A stretch of DNA of 64,000 bases from assembly GCF_030272615.1 (NCBI RefSeq), contig NC_081411.1:41033140-41097139 (forward strand), given 5' to 3'. Position 1 is the stretch's first letter; each line of letters opens with the position of its first letter. The stretch comes from Cryptomeria japonica. Its lineage: Eukaryota; Streptophyta; Pinopsida; Cupressales; Cupressaceae. The position numbers were made by a program, and so were the translations under genes. This document shows positions 35,378 to 46,990 of the stretch, piece after piece. The notes below the pieces were generated by a model. That model was not told where the DNA came from and ran no database searches. It saw nothing but the letters and a program-made list of their open reading frames with translations.

Positions 35378-36487
35378 ATGGAAAACTTGAGGAAGCAATT
35401 GGAAACAACTCTATCAGACTATGATGCAGAAAAGTTGAAAAATATCAAACTTGAAGATGATCTAAAGGCTGCATAGGAAATCATTCAAGGACTTCAAGAA
35501 AATCTCACTATTGCAAGGAATAAAAGAAGAGAACTTTCTGAGAAGATGCAGAATGATGATGATGATAAAGAAACTATTAATGACCTTGTGAACAAACTGA
35601 GACAAGAAAACAGTACAATGAAGAATGAGATGCAAGATATGACTATGAGGTTTTGTAAAGACATTGAAGATAGAAAGAAGAATGAAGATGACTTGGTTAG
35701 AAGACTAAATGATGTTGGAAATGAAAACACAAGACTCAGTCATGAAAATGATATGTTGAAGACAGATTTGATGCATACACAAAATGACAGAATTGAACTC
35801 ATGAGATAGAAAGGAATCTTGGAAAATGAGTTGGCTGCTGCAAATCAACACAGAGAAATTCAAGAGAAGTTTAGAGGAACTTGACAACATGCTGAAGAAT
35901 CAGAAACCTAATGGAGATACAAATGGCCTTGGCTTTGAAGTTGGTGAAAGCTCCGATACTGCAAACAATCATGATCATAGTAAACAAGTAAGACAACCTG
36001 ATGCTTACAAATTCAATGGGAAATGTTTTAATTGTAACAAGTATGGTCATAAAGCAAATCAGTGTAGATCTAGAAATTATTAGAACACTAATTCACCCAC
36101 CGGTCAATGTTCTAAATGCAACAAAATTGGTCATAACTCGGAAAATTGCAGAATGAATGTAAGATGTTATATTTGTGGAAGATTTGGACACCTATCTAAT
36201 CAATGCAGAACACATACCGGCATAGTATATGGAAAAGTTATTCAGAAAAACAATGTGACTTGTTATGCTTGTAACAAAATTGGACATATTGCAAAATTTT
36301 GTAGAAGTAAGGCATCACTGGCAAATAACAAAGGACCTAGTTTGAAAGGTAAAGAAAAGGTTGAAGAGGTAAAGCAAGAGTTTTCAAAACAATGGATTAG
36401 AAAGTCAGATCATAATGTTAGTGAAGTTATTCCTTCACCGGTAGAACAGAGTATCACTCCACCAACAGGAGGTTCTTCATCTAACTG
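35378..36487 (+). pseudogene. gag-like protein: coiled coil plus four zinc knuckles
   Basis: Starts MENLRKQLETTLSDYDAE. The first half (to about 35890) is a long Glu/Lys/Leu-rich coiled coil with stops at about 35474 and 35807 and a +1 shift near 35820. The second half has four knuckles with C-x2-C-x4-H-x4-C spacing: CFNCNKYGHKANQC, CSKCNKIGHNSENC, CYICGRFGHLSNQC and CYACNKIGHIAKFC (about 36024-36305). One stop (36081) lies between knuckles one and two. Knuckles bind element RNA for packaging and the coiled coil would drive assembly. Four knuckles is more than the usual one or two. Confidence 0.8.
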
Positions 36488-36509
36488 AAAAGAAATCCTT
36501 TGGGGGTAT

Positions 36510-37525
36510 GGCAACAAATTGAAAAACATGCTAATTTACCCTCGGTTGATGGTGAGAAGTTGAATTACTTCTTTACTGGCAGATGTGTTAAGTTTCACTT
36601 AACCGGCAGGCATTAAATGTGAATGGTTGAAGGATAAATTGATAGACAATCTGAGGAAAATCAAAGGTGATAAGAGAGGAACTTTTAGATTTGGTAACTT
36701 ACTTGTGTGTTTAATGTTGTATATCACCAAGGAAGTGCCCGTATTGGTAAAAAAGATTTTGGTTTTAACATACCGGTAGGAAAACAACTACTAGACACTC
36801 TAAACAACATGGGAGATGATAGAGAGAAGAACATAAATGAACATTTTCAAGCATTGAAAGCTAGAATCAAAACCAAAATAAGGCTATCACAAGCTATAGT
36901 TGACAAATATCAAAAGGAGATATGCTTTGTAACAAAGAAAGATGAAATTTGGATGGAGGCAGTAGTTTCAAGGACTATTTGGGTCACAGAGATGGGATAT
37001 GAGGCAGATGAGAACATAATTGAGACTTATGCAAAAGCTCTCCTAGAAGCCCCTAAAGAACCCACAGAAAAAGTATTTGGTAATGCGGAAACAATTGAAA
37101 GCGGTATTCAATCTTAGAAAAGAATAAAGAAAACTAAACAAATAATTAGAAAAGGAACAAGGCAGGCAAAAGAAATCAAAGAAGATGTATTGAATAAAAC
37201 TGGTATTAAGGAGAGTGACTTGGACGGACTACAACTGGAAACACATCTTTCACCGGTTTCTACTTCCTCTGACAGTGAAATACCAATAGAATTTAAAAGG
37301 GTAGTAAGGAAAATAAAACCCTCCCCGATACCCTCTCCTGCACCAAAGAGAACAAGACAGAAACAACAGGTAGTTAGGCCTCTGGCAAAGAAGTTGACAC
37401 CAAAGAAAAGGAAAGAAAAACAAGTTGTCCCTCCTTTGGACAAACTTTTGAATGAGATAATTGAAGATGGCAAATTGTCAAATATCAGCAAGTTGTATAA
37501 TGCACTTTCAAATGATGAAAAATAA
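36510..37525 (+). pseudogene. cargo region of the gag-only element, first half
   Basis: Open blocks 36707-37117 and 37190-37525 share one frame, joined across a stop at 37117. The first is helical and Lys/Glu-rich (from GKKDFGFNIPVGKQLLDTL). The second is Pro/Lys-rich and basic, like a disordered nucleic-acid-binding tail. It has no similarity to pol domains that I can see. Sequence before 36707 has several stops. Confidence 0.5.
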
Positions 37526-37772
37526 AGTATAGAAAATAGTGTTATTTTACACCTTGATATCTATAAAAAAAAATTGATGGAAATTGTAGATGATATAGCC
37601 AATGACTTATATTGGTTAGAAGCAAGAAGGGTAGCAATAGTTGAATTGGATAAAAAGATCAAGATAGAAAAACTACTTGCAGTTCACCCAATGAACTCAA
37701 CACGAGATAGATGAATTAATAAGTGAGGCTAACCGGACAGTATTTTCAACCGGTCACCGGCATGTAGCACTA

Positions 37773-39434
37773 ATGGCAGAAAGAGTTAATGAGATATCAG
37801 AAGAAACTGCAGACAAATGGGACATATTCTTTGTTGAGAAGGAAAAACAAGAAGAGCTCAAACGACCAAAGACTTTCAGAGTCTATCAAAAAGACAAAGA
37901 TAAGGGGAAAGGCAAAGTAGGTGGTCCTCCTAGCATAAAGATAACTAATAACTTGCCCCCACCTCCTTCTGATACTCCACTGGCACAAACTATTGACAAA
38001 CCTCCCATAACAGAGAGTATGGAAACACCACATGAGGACACAAATCTTGATTCTGAAGTGTTGTACACAATGAATATCGACACCCAGGAAGTAAACATTG
38101 TGGTTGATAAAAAGAAAACTGAGAAGAGAGATGTGGCAACTGAGCCACCGACAGAAGACATCATAGTTGGAAATATTGAAATTGGGGTAGAGCAACAAAC
38201 TGAAAAATCAGTTGATCCCCTGGTTACTGGAATGGTGACTGATACCATTGATGCAAACATTGAAAAACCAACAGATGTGATACCGGCTACAGAAAAGCCT
38301 ACTGAGTCATCGGTAGTGGACAGTGCTGAGGTGCAGACAAAAAAACTGGTAGTTGATACCACTATAAAATCATCAGTAGAGAGCACAAAGAAATCGGTAG
38401 AGACCCATACTGAGAAACACACAAAGAAACAGGTAGAGCAATTGGTTCATTCACATGTACATACAGAGTCAGTGCCACTGGTTACAACTGAAAAACATAA
38501 ACCTTTGGTAGTGGAAATGCAAACACAAACTGACCCTCCAGAGAAAGAGGAAAGCAAAGATATCACTACAACCGGCAGCATGCAAATTGTGAAGGCAGTT
38601 GGACAGTCATCTGGAAGCTCCATGACTGAATTTAGACCAACCAATGTGACAGAAGTATTATTAGATTCAATCAAGAAAATAACAGATTGTAATGCACTAA
38701 CATATAAGGCTATTGATGATACCTTACTAATTTTGAAATTGATAGCACCTAAGTGTAATATAGAAAATAAAGATTATTTGAGCCAATTAGACACATTGTC
38801 TACCGGCAACCTACTAACACTTGATCAGATCAATGAGGAGACCTTCAGAGAGAAAATGAATAAAGAGAAGGAAAAATTCTTTATGGAGACAGTAAAGAAG
38901 AATAAGGAACATATAGATACATTATTATCGGTACTAGGCAAGACAATTTTGGATTTCAAGAAATTGTATAGAGATACATGTAAAACAAACATTTTGACAG
39001 AAGATATAGATAATGAGATCAGCAAAGCACTCAAAGAAATCAATAATATTGCTAACAATTTAATAGGTTCATCAGATTCAATATCAGTATTAGAATAGGA
39101 AATTACAGGACATGAAGAGAAAATTGAAAAGCTTGAAAAAGATAAGGAAAGAATAAAGTTTAAGGCAAAGGAACTGAAGTGCAGACTAGGTCCTAAATTA
39201 GATATCCTCATCTCTTTGAGAAAAGAGATTTCTGAGGCTCTTATTCCAGGACTTAAGACACCGAAAGAGCAAATGCACCTACTCACCGATATAATCCAAA
39301 GGATTGAAGCAACACTAAAGGACAGTGAAAGATTCTACAACAGTCTAAATTTTGCTTTAACGGATCTTTATCAGATTGTAACCCACCAGTTACAAGGATC
39401 AAGACAGGAACTACACTCAATTGACATTGAATGA
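37773..39434 (+). pseudogene. cargo region of the gag-only element, long Thr/Glu-rich frame
   Basis: 441 codons open from 37773 to 39098, one TAG, then in the same frame to 39434 (553 codons in all). Residues about 90-270 are Thr/Val/Glu/Lys-rich degenerate repeats (TEKPTESSVVDSAEV, KSVETHTEKHTKKQVEQLV). Residues 290-550 are helical with coiled-coil character (EKIEKLEKDKERIKF). No known domain is recognised. Its size and openness suggest a recently coding cargo protein unrelated to pol. Confidence 0.6.
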
Positions 39435-39454
39435 TAGCCTTTGTCATTGATGTC

Positions 39455-39647
39455 AAAGGGGGAGTAGTAGAGGATGAGAAAAAGGAATAAGGATGAGAAA
39501 AATGTAAGATAGAAGAGATCATCTGCTCAGGGGGAGCACACATTTTTGGAGCAAACAATTTTGGTAACACAGTTTTGGATAACATTTTTTGGATATACTT
39601 TTTGGCTTTTTCTCATGAGTGTTGCCATCAATGTCAAAGGGGGAGAT
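39455..39647 (+). promoter_or_regulatory. purine tracts before the gag-only 3' LTR
   Basis: AAAGGGGGAG near 39457, CAGGGGGAG near 39528, and AAAGGGGGAGAT ending one base before the LTR at 39648. This is the same repeated layout as in the copia element. Confidence 0.75.
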
Positions 39648-40412
39648 TGTTGGCAAATGCACACTCCAATGAGAAATTGTAGGTGGTTGAAGGTATTGTC
39701 ATTGATGGCAACCTTACAATCCTATGACACCAACAGGCACTGGCACCGACAGACTCTACACCAGCATACAGTTCACCAGCACCGAAAAGATGATTACCGA
39801 CACCTTGGCCGACAGGATTTTGTTTATTACATAATGCATTTTATTGTAATATCTTTTTGTAGCCGACATGGCATATTGTAATAAGACTCATATGAGTATG
39901 AGATCTTGTAGGATCATTTTGGTAGAAGTATGTAAGGACATGGATATGAGCAAGCATTGATGTAAGGTTTATGATTATTGCAAGAGCTTAAACCGGTATT
40001 GGATCTGGCATAACAAATTTTTTTTGTAGCAGTACATCACTATTGGATTTTTATAATCCACTTTTGTAATTTAGTGAGACTTCCTTTTGTAATTGAGCAG
40101 TGAGTTCTACGCACTTGGCCTTCCTGCATGTGCAGGCCCCCATTTTTGTAAGTAATATTCACTTATTGACCAGTGAGCGAATATTGTGAGTCACAAATCC
40201 TATCGAGGTTTTTCCCACACCGGGTTTCCTCGCCAAAAATATTGTATTATGGTGTGTCTTTCATGTTGTGTTTATTGTTCTTATTTACTGCATCAATTCG
40301 GGTTTACCGGTACACTGTTTTAGAATGCAATTCATTTAATAAGTTTAGAAAATCCATTAACTGGTTAGATACTGATTCACCCCCTCTCTCAGTATCTTTG
40401 GGAATCCTAACA
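39648..40412 (+). repeat. 3' LTR of the gag-only element
   Basis: 765 bp, matching 34548-35305. It is followed by the target duplication ACAAT. Confidence 0.93.
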
Positions 40413-40560
40413 ACAATATATGTGTAAATATAAATGAAATAAATGTACATAGATGAAGAAAACGAATCCATGCATGTGTAAAAATATAAAAGAATCAAGA
40501 CGGAAATATCCCCTTAAATGCCCTTAAGACCACTTAAAACACCTTAAGGCAACATAATTA
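40413..40560. repeat. continuation of the ~170 bp tandem repeat
   Basis: Resumes the unit cut at 34547 (AAACAAT|ATATGTGTAAATATAAATG). It ends near 40560 with a GGCAACATAATTAG word. Confidence 0.85.
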
Positions 40561-41791
40561 GTTGCTCATTTTAGTGAAACTATATATACATGCGTAACTA
40601 TATATACAACATAATTATATGAAACTATAAATGTGTAAATCAAAATTAAATAAATACATAGATGAATAAAACATGTAAAATCAACGTATAAAACGTAAAA
40701 TAAATGCATCAACAAAACTAAATTTCCACAAGTTGTCCAAATTGCTACACATGTCTAGAAATATCTAAATACATATACGAGTTTATCAAAATAAGACCTA
40801 TCTAATATATTTTACTTGTTCAAACATGACAAGTGAACTTAAAGCTCGTGGTACATATAATTTGGATCCTCCCTATCTTTTATAATTTCTAAAAAAAATT
40901 CATGATCTTCAATAGGCAACCTCCACTTTTGGTTGTCACGTCCTCTTTTTGGCAATGTCTCCAACAACAATCTTGTCGCTATTACTAAGTGACTATAGTG
41001 TAGAACTTTTTGGCCAGGAATATAATCAATGAATGTTACACTATTTGTATCTATCTTTATTTGTTGATAATAGGTTCCTTCAACAACAACTGAACTAGTG
41101 GGATATTGTTGCCCATCATCATCACTAACTGATTCCAATAACTTGCATTTTGGTTGTGTGCATCTCAATAGATAATAATCTACACTTGGAGTATTGTCAG
41201 GATCAGCAATCACTGCAAAAATATCACATGTGAAAATAGACCGTGCATGTATATATATTACAAGCAATATTAGTTCATCACACATTTTTAAATTAATTTT
41301 GAACAATATTAAATTAATGAAGAATTTAAAAATTTGTACATGTACATATATGTAATTTACAAAATATGCATGCACGCACCTATAACAACTAAATCAGAAA
41401 CACGTTCATAATCAGCTGAATAGATGATCATGAATATCAATAATGTCACTATTTTTGTAAGGAGGCATTGTGATAAAATCTTTCATATCTCATTGCAAAA
41501 CATATCCATTAGCAATATTTTGACAATGAATATCTCTGTTGTTCGCAATGCAATTAACACAAAAGCATGATTTTCCTCTTGCAAGAATAACACGAGGCTT
41601 GCTAAATCTCGTAGTCATGAGTTGATGAAAACTTCTAATACCATTAATTGATTGACAATTATAAGGATTTGATCGATCAATATCTGATAATACAAAAATT
41701 ATTTAGTCAATTTTAGTTCATTTCACACACATATATATACACTTGAATTTTAAAAATAATTCAAGAACACCAAGAATGTATATATATATAT

Positions 41792-43182
41792 TGTAGTCAC
41801 ACAAATCTGTCCAGCGTAATTAAATAAATATTCGCTATTTATTTAATTAAAAAAATCCACTAGCCATCAAGTTAATTAAATAAATATTTAATTAATTCAT
41901 CTCCAAACATTCTCCTATTAATTAAATAAATTATTCAATTTATTTTAATTCATTCATTAAACCAAATTCACGATCAATTAAATAAATAAAATCTATTTAT
42001 TTAATTAAAATCCCCTTTTCCTCTTTTAAATAAATTAAATAAAAATATTTATTTAAATCATTATCCCCCCCACTTGCATTTTCCTACAAAAGCAACTTGC
42101 ACACATTTATTGAAATAAATGAATTTTTATTTTAATAAAATCCTATTTTCCCTCACCCACCAAATCCAATTGCATTCCTAAATCTCCTTTTAGATTCTTC
42201 TAACCCCTTCCTAATTAGCCTAATCCATCTCTTAATTATTGTCACATTCCTAAACAAAATGGAGTCACTTCTCAAATACTTCAAAAGTCTTTGAAAAACA
42301 TTTAATGCTTTGTGTGTTCAACAAATTAAACCCCCAAAGTCTTCCAAGACCACTAATGGCTCTTACATGACCATTTATGGCTCTTACATAACCATTTATG
42401 GTTATTTCAAACTTGTCTCCCCAAACATTTATTGTTTTGACCATATTTATCCATTTTTACATTTGCACAAGAGTTTATCCATTGGATAAAAGCTTTATTC
42501 TTTGAATAAAGAGTTTATTCATTAAACTAACCTTGACTTTAGCTCCCAAGGTCATATCAAGCATTTAATGCTTATTCCCTCCCCTCTCAACCTATCTCAC
42601 ATTGACACTTGTCATCCTGGGATTGGGTTGAAAGCCCTCACATGGATTTCAAATCATTTAATCCTGACCCTTGTTGAGATTACTTAATCTCAACCATCCA
42701 TTGCTCCATTTTTCCTATAAATAGAACCCATTTCTTCATAATCCAGATCTTGGAAACTTGTATGCATTTAACCTATAGGCATTTTAGAGAGCATTTAGCA
42801 TAGCAAACTAATATCTTTGTTATTTTAGTTAAAATCAATCATTTTAATAGCATCTAGTATTTTAGTTTTTCATTTCACATTTGAAACAAAATACCCAAAT
42901 CTCAATCCTCCATGAGCATCCATAGTGCAAAAAGCTGCTGAGAGCTACACTATTTTGAAACTTGGAGAGGAGAGGAACAAAGGAGAAGAAGCTAAGAGCA
43001 TATTAGGAGGTATTTGGAGATGCCTCATCATATTTGCTTCTTTAGTTAAATATGCTTTCATGTTTTTAGTATCTCTTTTGATATGTCTATTTAGATTAAT
43101 TTTTGACTGATTAACACTAACGATTTTCTTGTGTCTTGTGTTGTTTGTCATTTGCTAACCTTGTTCATTTCGCAGCGCATCA
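41792..43182 (+). mobile_element. solo LTR, gypsy-like, inserted in the transposase-like gene
   Basis: 1391 bp from TGTAGTCACAC to GCGCATCA, flanked by TATAT on both sides (41787-41791, 43183-43187; weak because the surroundings are AT repeats). Typical AT-rich U3 with AATTAAATAAATAT words and a TATA box CTATAAATAG near 42716. No internal region or partner LTR is present. It separates the exons at 41385-41690 and 43205-43312. Confidence 0.7.
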
Positions 43183-43535
43183 TATATATATATATATATA
43201 CACCTTTAACTTCCCAAAAATAACACTTGTTGTAAGTTGTATCATGACCAGCAAAATGATTTTTGCACCATTCAATAATATCATTAGAATTACGTATGGA
43301 AAAAAATTGAACATGTGTGTGTGTGTGTGTGTGAAGATAATTTATCTGCAAGTTCATGTTGGCGAAGTGCACGCTTCACACATGCACCTGCTCTATCATG
43401 CTCTCTTTTTCCATGTCCACTCTCAAAGAAGTTCCACAAAAACTTTATGCTACGTCGAACATGTTGTAGGGATAACCAGGTAAAAGTTTTTCTAGACTTA
43501 AATTGCCCTAACATGAATAACATAAATATTAAATA

Positions 43536-45174
43536 TAATACAGATGTAAAAGCATATGGATTTCAAAGAATCAATGTTCAATTAATTAAGGAGACAAAGC
43601 TCTTTTAAATAGAGTTACAAAGATGATGTTTCTAAAAGAAACAATCGTTAACTAGAGGCGAAATTAGAAACAATTTAAATGATCATTAATAACACAAAGA
43701 GAAATATATTATTCTAATACCCTCTCTTAATGGTCATCGTTCTAACTACCAAGAGAAATAACAGAGAAGGTTGCCCCCTTCTTCTCAGAACACGCTACAA
43801 CAGAAGACAAGAGCCTGCCACTAACTCTGTTAACTGAGATGAGTCTACCACCAACCCTCCTACAAACTGCAGAATTTTTAGAGATGCCCAAAACAACACC
43901 AACCGTCCAACCTGATGTTGAAGAATTGTTCCTCCCTGTAATTAGAGACACACCAAGAACAGTTGTCACGATTTTGAGGAAAAAAACAACAAACCCTCCA
44001 AACTATTGCAAATGAGCAAGATGCCCAAAAATAAATTGCAGACAAGAGACTAGTGCAGATGTTCGCACAACAACTCCAGGTGCGACTAAAAACAGACTAC
44101 AACAAAGTACAATTTTTGAGGAAAAAATAATAAACCCTCCCATGATTTTTTTTACAGGGACAAAAAATATTTAAAAACCCAAAGACTTTTTAAAGAGAAA
44201 AAAATATTAAAACCCATCAGAATTTTTTTTCAAGTAAAAAAATATTAAAAATCGAAACAAACATCGATGCCCATAAGCCATCTTCACGCTTTTCGAAGCA
44301 TGAAAAATGAGGTACTGAGAAGATGCTAAGTTAACAAAACCTGATGTACGAGGTTCAATGCACTGAGACAAGTCCGGGCACAAATTCCAATGCAAAAAAT
44401 AGAGGGATATACAAGTACAATCTTCAAAAAATAGATGAAGTACCGCTGACACAAATTTTGAAAAAAATTTACGACTGACCCAAAAAAATCCAAAGACAAC
44501 CCAGAAATCCTTGCGAAAAACCCAAAAAGAATCTGAAATCAAAATTGAAATCCACTAGCATGAAATTCGAAGCATGGAAAACGATGCACCCACAAAATTC
44601 TGAAAACAACCCAGTTGGGCTCTCAAAATACCCACCAAGAATTTGCAATCAAAAAAAAAAATCGACTTGATCTTAAGGGTAAAAACCTTAATAAAAAATG
44701 CAGATTTTCGTCCAAAATGGTAGAAAAAAATTTGCAGGTGTAAAAAATCGCGTCACACGCATAGGATTAATGGAATCGTGGGACGAAAGTCTGGTTAAAA
44801 AGAAATCCGCCACAGAAAACACGAAGAACAGTAGAAAAACCCGCCTAAAAGAAAACCCTTTAGAAAAAAATTTTAAATTTCGAATTATGAAAAAATCACA
44901 AGCCCTAGATTTGTTTTTTCAGTGATGAAAAATTTCATTTGAAAATTTTTTAGAAAAAACAAAAGTTTTCTTTCTGCTCTGATACCATAATACAAATGCA
45001 AAAGCATATGGATTTTAAAGAATCGATGTTGTTCAATTAATCAAGGAGACAAAACTCCTTTAAATAGAGTTACAAAGACGATGTTTCTAAAAGAAACAAT
45101 TGTTAACTAGAGGTGAAATTAGAAACAACTTAAATGGCCATTAATAACACAGAGAGAAAGATATTATTCTAATA
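43536..45174 (-). mobile_element. small non-autonomous LTR element (TRIM/SMART-like), 1.64 kb
   Basis: Direct repeats of 184 and 187 bp (43536-43719, 44988-45174) bound a 1.27 kb interior. On the minus strand a tRNA-iMet PBS follows the right LTR immediately and a purine run AAGAGAGGG precedes the left one. The duplication AAATA lies on both sides (43531-43535, 45175-45179). Set by PBS and PPT, the LTR starts TATTAG and ends TATTA rather than TG...CA. The interior holds only short frames (for example 43742-43969), none recognisable. It interrupts the transposase-like gene. Confidence 0.85.
44976..44987 (-). promoter_or_regulatory. primer-binding site, tRNA-iMet type
   Basis: Minus strand TGGTATCAGAGC directly abuts the LTR end. 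Confidence 0.9.
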
Positions 45175-45217
45175 AAATATATATAATTTAAACTTTTGAC
45201 CTGTTATATACAATCAA

Positions 45218-45220
<3 letters not shown>

Positions 45221-45302
<82 letters not shown>
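45221..45302. repeat. (AT)n microsatellite, ~40 units
   Basis: Uninterrupted AT dinucleotides next to the decayed exon. The Tyr/Ile tail of the adjoining frame is produced by it. Confidence 0.97.
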
Positions 45303-46990
45303 CTCAAATAATCAATTTCAAATCTAATGTACTTATCGGCACATCCATCTGACCAAATCCAATGTTGTGTACATTTTATCCCACGATCTTTAATATCTTC
45401 AAAAAACATTCCAAAACAATGTGCTACATAGCTCCTATTATGACATGTAGCATCACTGATATAGAAGTGGACCTCCTTGATGATAATGCGTTCATTTTCA
45501 GTACTCTCTATACCATCCACATGAAATTGTGCATGTCTATAGCAAACTTGTACAAATATTTCCGTGTGAGGACTAAATGTATAGTTCTCGAATAAATCTA
45601 CAATTGAAGAATACAACCTGGTGGAAAACAATTCTTTGAATCACGAAACTGTTTAACCTGCCATCTTGCACCATGACAATGTTGGATATGTGGATATATC
45701 ATATTACGAAATCTATCTATAAACTAAATGTAGGGCAATTCACTCTCTTTCAACATAATTTTTTTGGATTCAGTTCCTGACTTACTTTGGTATGTCTCAT
45801 ATTCAAATCTCTTCCATATAACTAATGCATGAATATCAAGATTCTCCGTTTGCAACACGTTGTACTCAAAAATCTACAATTATTGCATTCACCTTTATAC
45901 ATTGTATTTTGAACTCATCAGAATCTTCTAATTTATCACATAAAATAGACTTCACAAATTGTGTTGTACTTGTAGGAATGACTAGATTTGGATTAATTGT
46001 TGTCATGATCTTCTTATATGATTGCAAGTGTAAATGAAATTTAGCATGATTTCGACAACAAGAAGTTTCACGTACCTTATTTATGCGTACAAAGCAAGGA
46101 CGAAATCTCTCAAACATCCTTTGGCAAATCTTTACATCTGAAATTTTTTGCTTGAATGTTTCAAACAATTCACTTTGTGTTGTATCTAAAAAATGTTTTG
46201 GATGTGTAATCTTTTTACCATCTTCATCTCTCATCTGTATAGTATCTATTCTATTAGAAAAAACACGAGATTGGTTGGTTTAATAATCAATGACCTGTAT
46301 TTTTACATCTTCAGAAATTTTGTCTTTTACAGGAACCCTACAGATATTTAGCCAATTCTTTTCGATGTTTTCATCGAACATATTTCTCTTCCTAATGTAT
46401 CTTTGAACAGTTCTTCTAGATACGTTCATTAATTGAGAAATTGCATTAACTTATTTTTTACGAGTCAATTCCTTACTAGTAATCATAGTCATCAATGCTC
46501 TACATGCAACATTTAAATCAACACCTCGACTTGTGTTCTCAATACAATTCAATGCTTCTTGTAAATTTTCAATTATAGTTTCTTTTACTAATGTATCACT
46601 CGAACTATTTTTATTACCAACACCCAACAAGTCCAAAACAAGTTTCATTTCCCTTTTCCTAAATAACTTAGCAAATAATTGTGCTCTTCCAACAATAAAC
46701 TTATTTTTAAAATAATCATCCCACAAATTCTTACAATGCAATTTTAATGTGCTTTCAGGTATCATATCTTTAGATAGAATTTCATTGAAAAAACTATCTT
46801 CATCCATTTCCATCAAATTTTTCATACCAGAAAAAAAAAATTCATCTCGTACCTAAGTAGATGTTTCTTGAACATCATCAGGTTGATCTTGAATAACAAC
46901 AGATTGTTGTTGACTACATTTTGCATGACCTTTCATCTTATCGTCCCTTTTATGATCATACAACCTTGATCTAGTCCTCTTATTCCCCAT

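Larger units (their letters stand above)
34548..40412 (+). mobile_element. gag-only non-autonomous LTR retrotransposon (TR-GAG/LARD type)
   Basis: 5.87 kb with LTRs at 34548-35305 and 39648-40412 (TGTTGG...AACA), tRNA-iMet PBS, PPT, and a perfect 5 bp duplication ACAAT on both sides (34543-34547, 40413-40417). The interior encodes a coiled-coil plus zinc-knuckle protein and a long second region, but no protease, RT, RNase H or integrase. LTR blocks such as GAGCTCTA-GCA-TTGGCC and GCATGTGCAG are shared with the copia element at 26776-33454, so copia-encoded proteins probably mobilise it. Confidence 0.88.
40839..46990 (-). pseudogene. transposase-like gene with HTH and DDE-like blocks, decayed and interrupted
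   Basis: Start ATG at 46990 (MGNKRTRSRLYDHKRDD). A helix-turn-helix NAISQLMNVSRRTVQRYIRK lies near 46380-46445, then HPKHFLDTTQSELFETFK, FERFRPCFVRINKVRETS and CCRNHAKFHLHL (45990-46200), ARWQVKQFRDSKNCFPPG (~45630-45680), SIVDLFENYTF, FYISDATCHNRSYVAHCF and QHWIWSDGCAD (45300-45630), FFESGHGKREHDRAGACVK (43370-43430), an exon near 43205-43312, a Cys-rich exon (SCFCVNCIANN, 41385-41690) and a last exon ending at 40839. I recall uncharacterised moss and lycophyte proteins with the same blocks. Transposase identity is inferred. At least four stops or shifts, plus two insertions. Confidence 0.6.

Noticed and set aside
37886-38422. 178-codon minus frame, Ser/Val-rich
   Set aside because: Antisense shadow of the Thr/Glu-rich frame at 37773-39434.
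42925-43110. 61-codon frame with a hydrophobic tail
   Set aside because: Lies wholly inside the solo LTR at 41792-43182.
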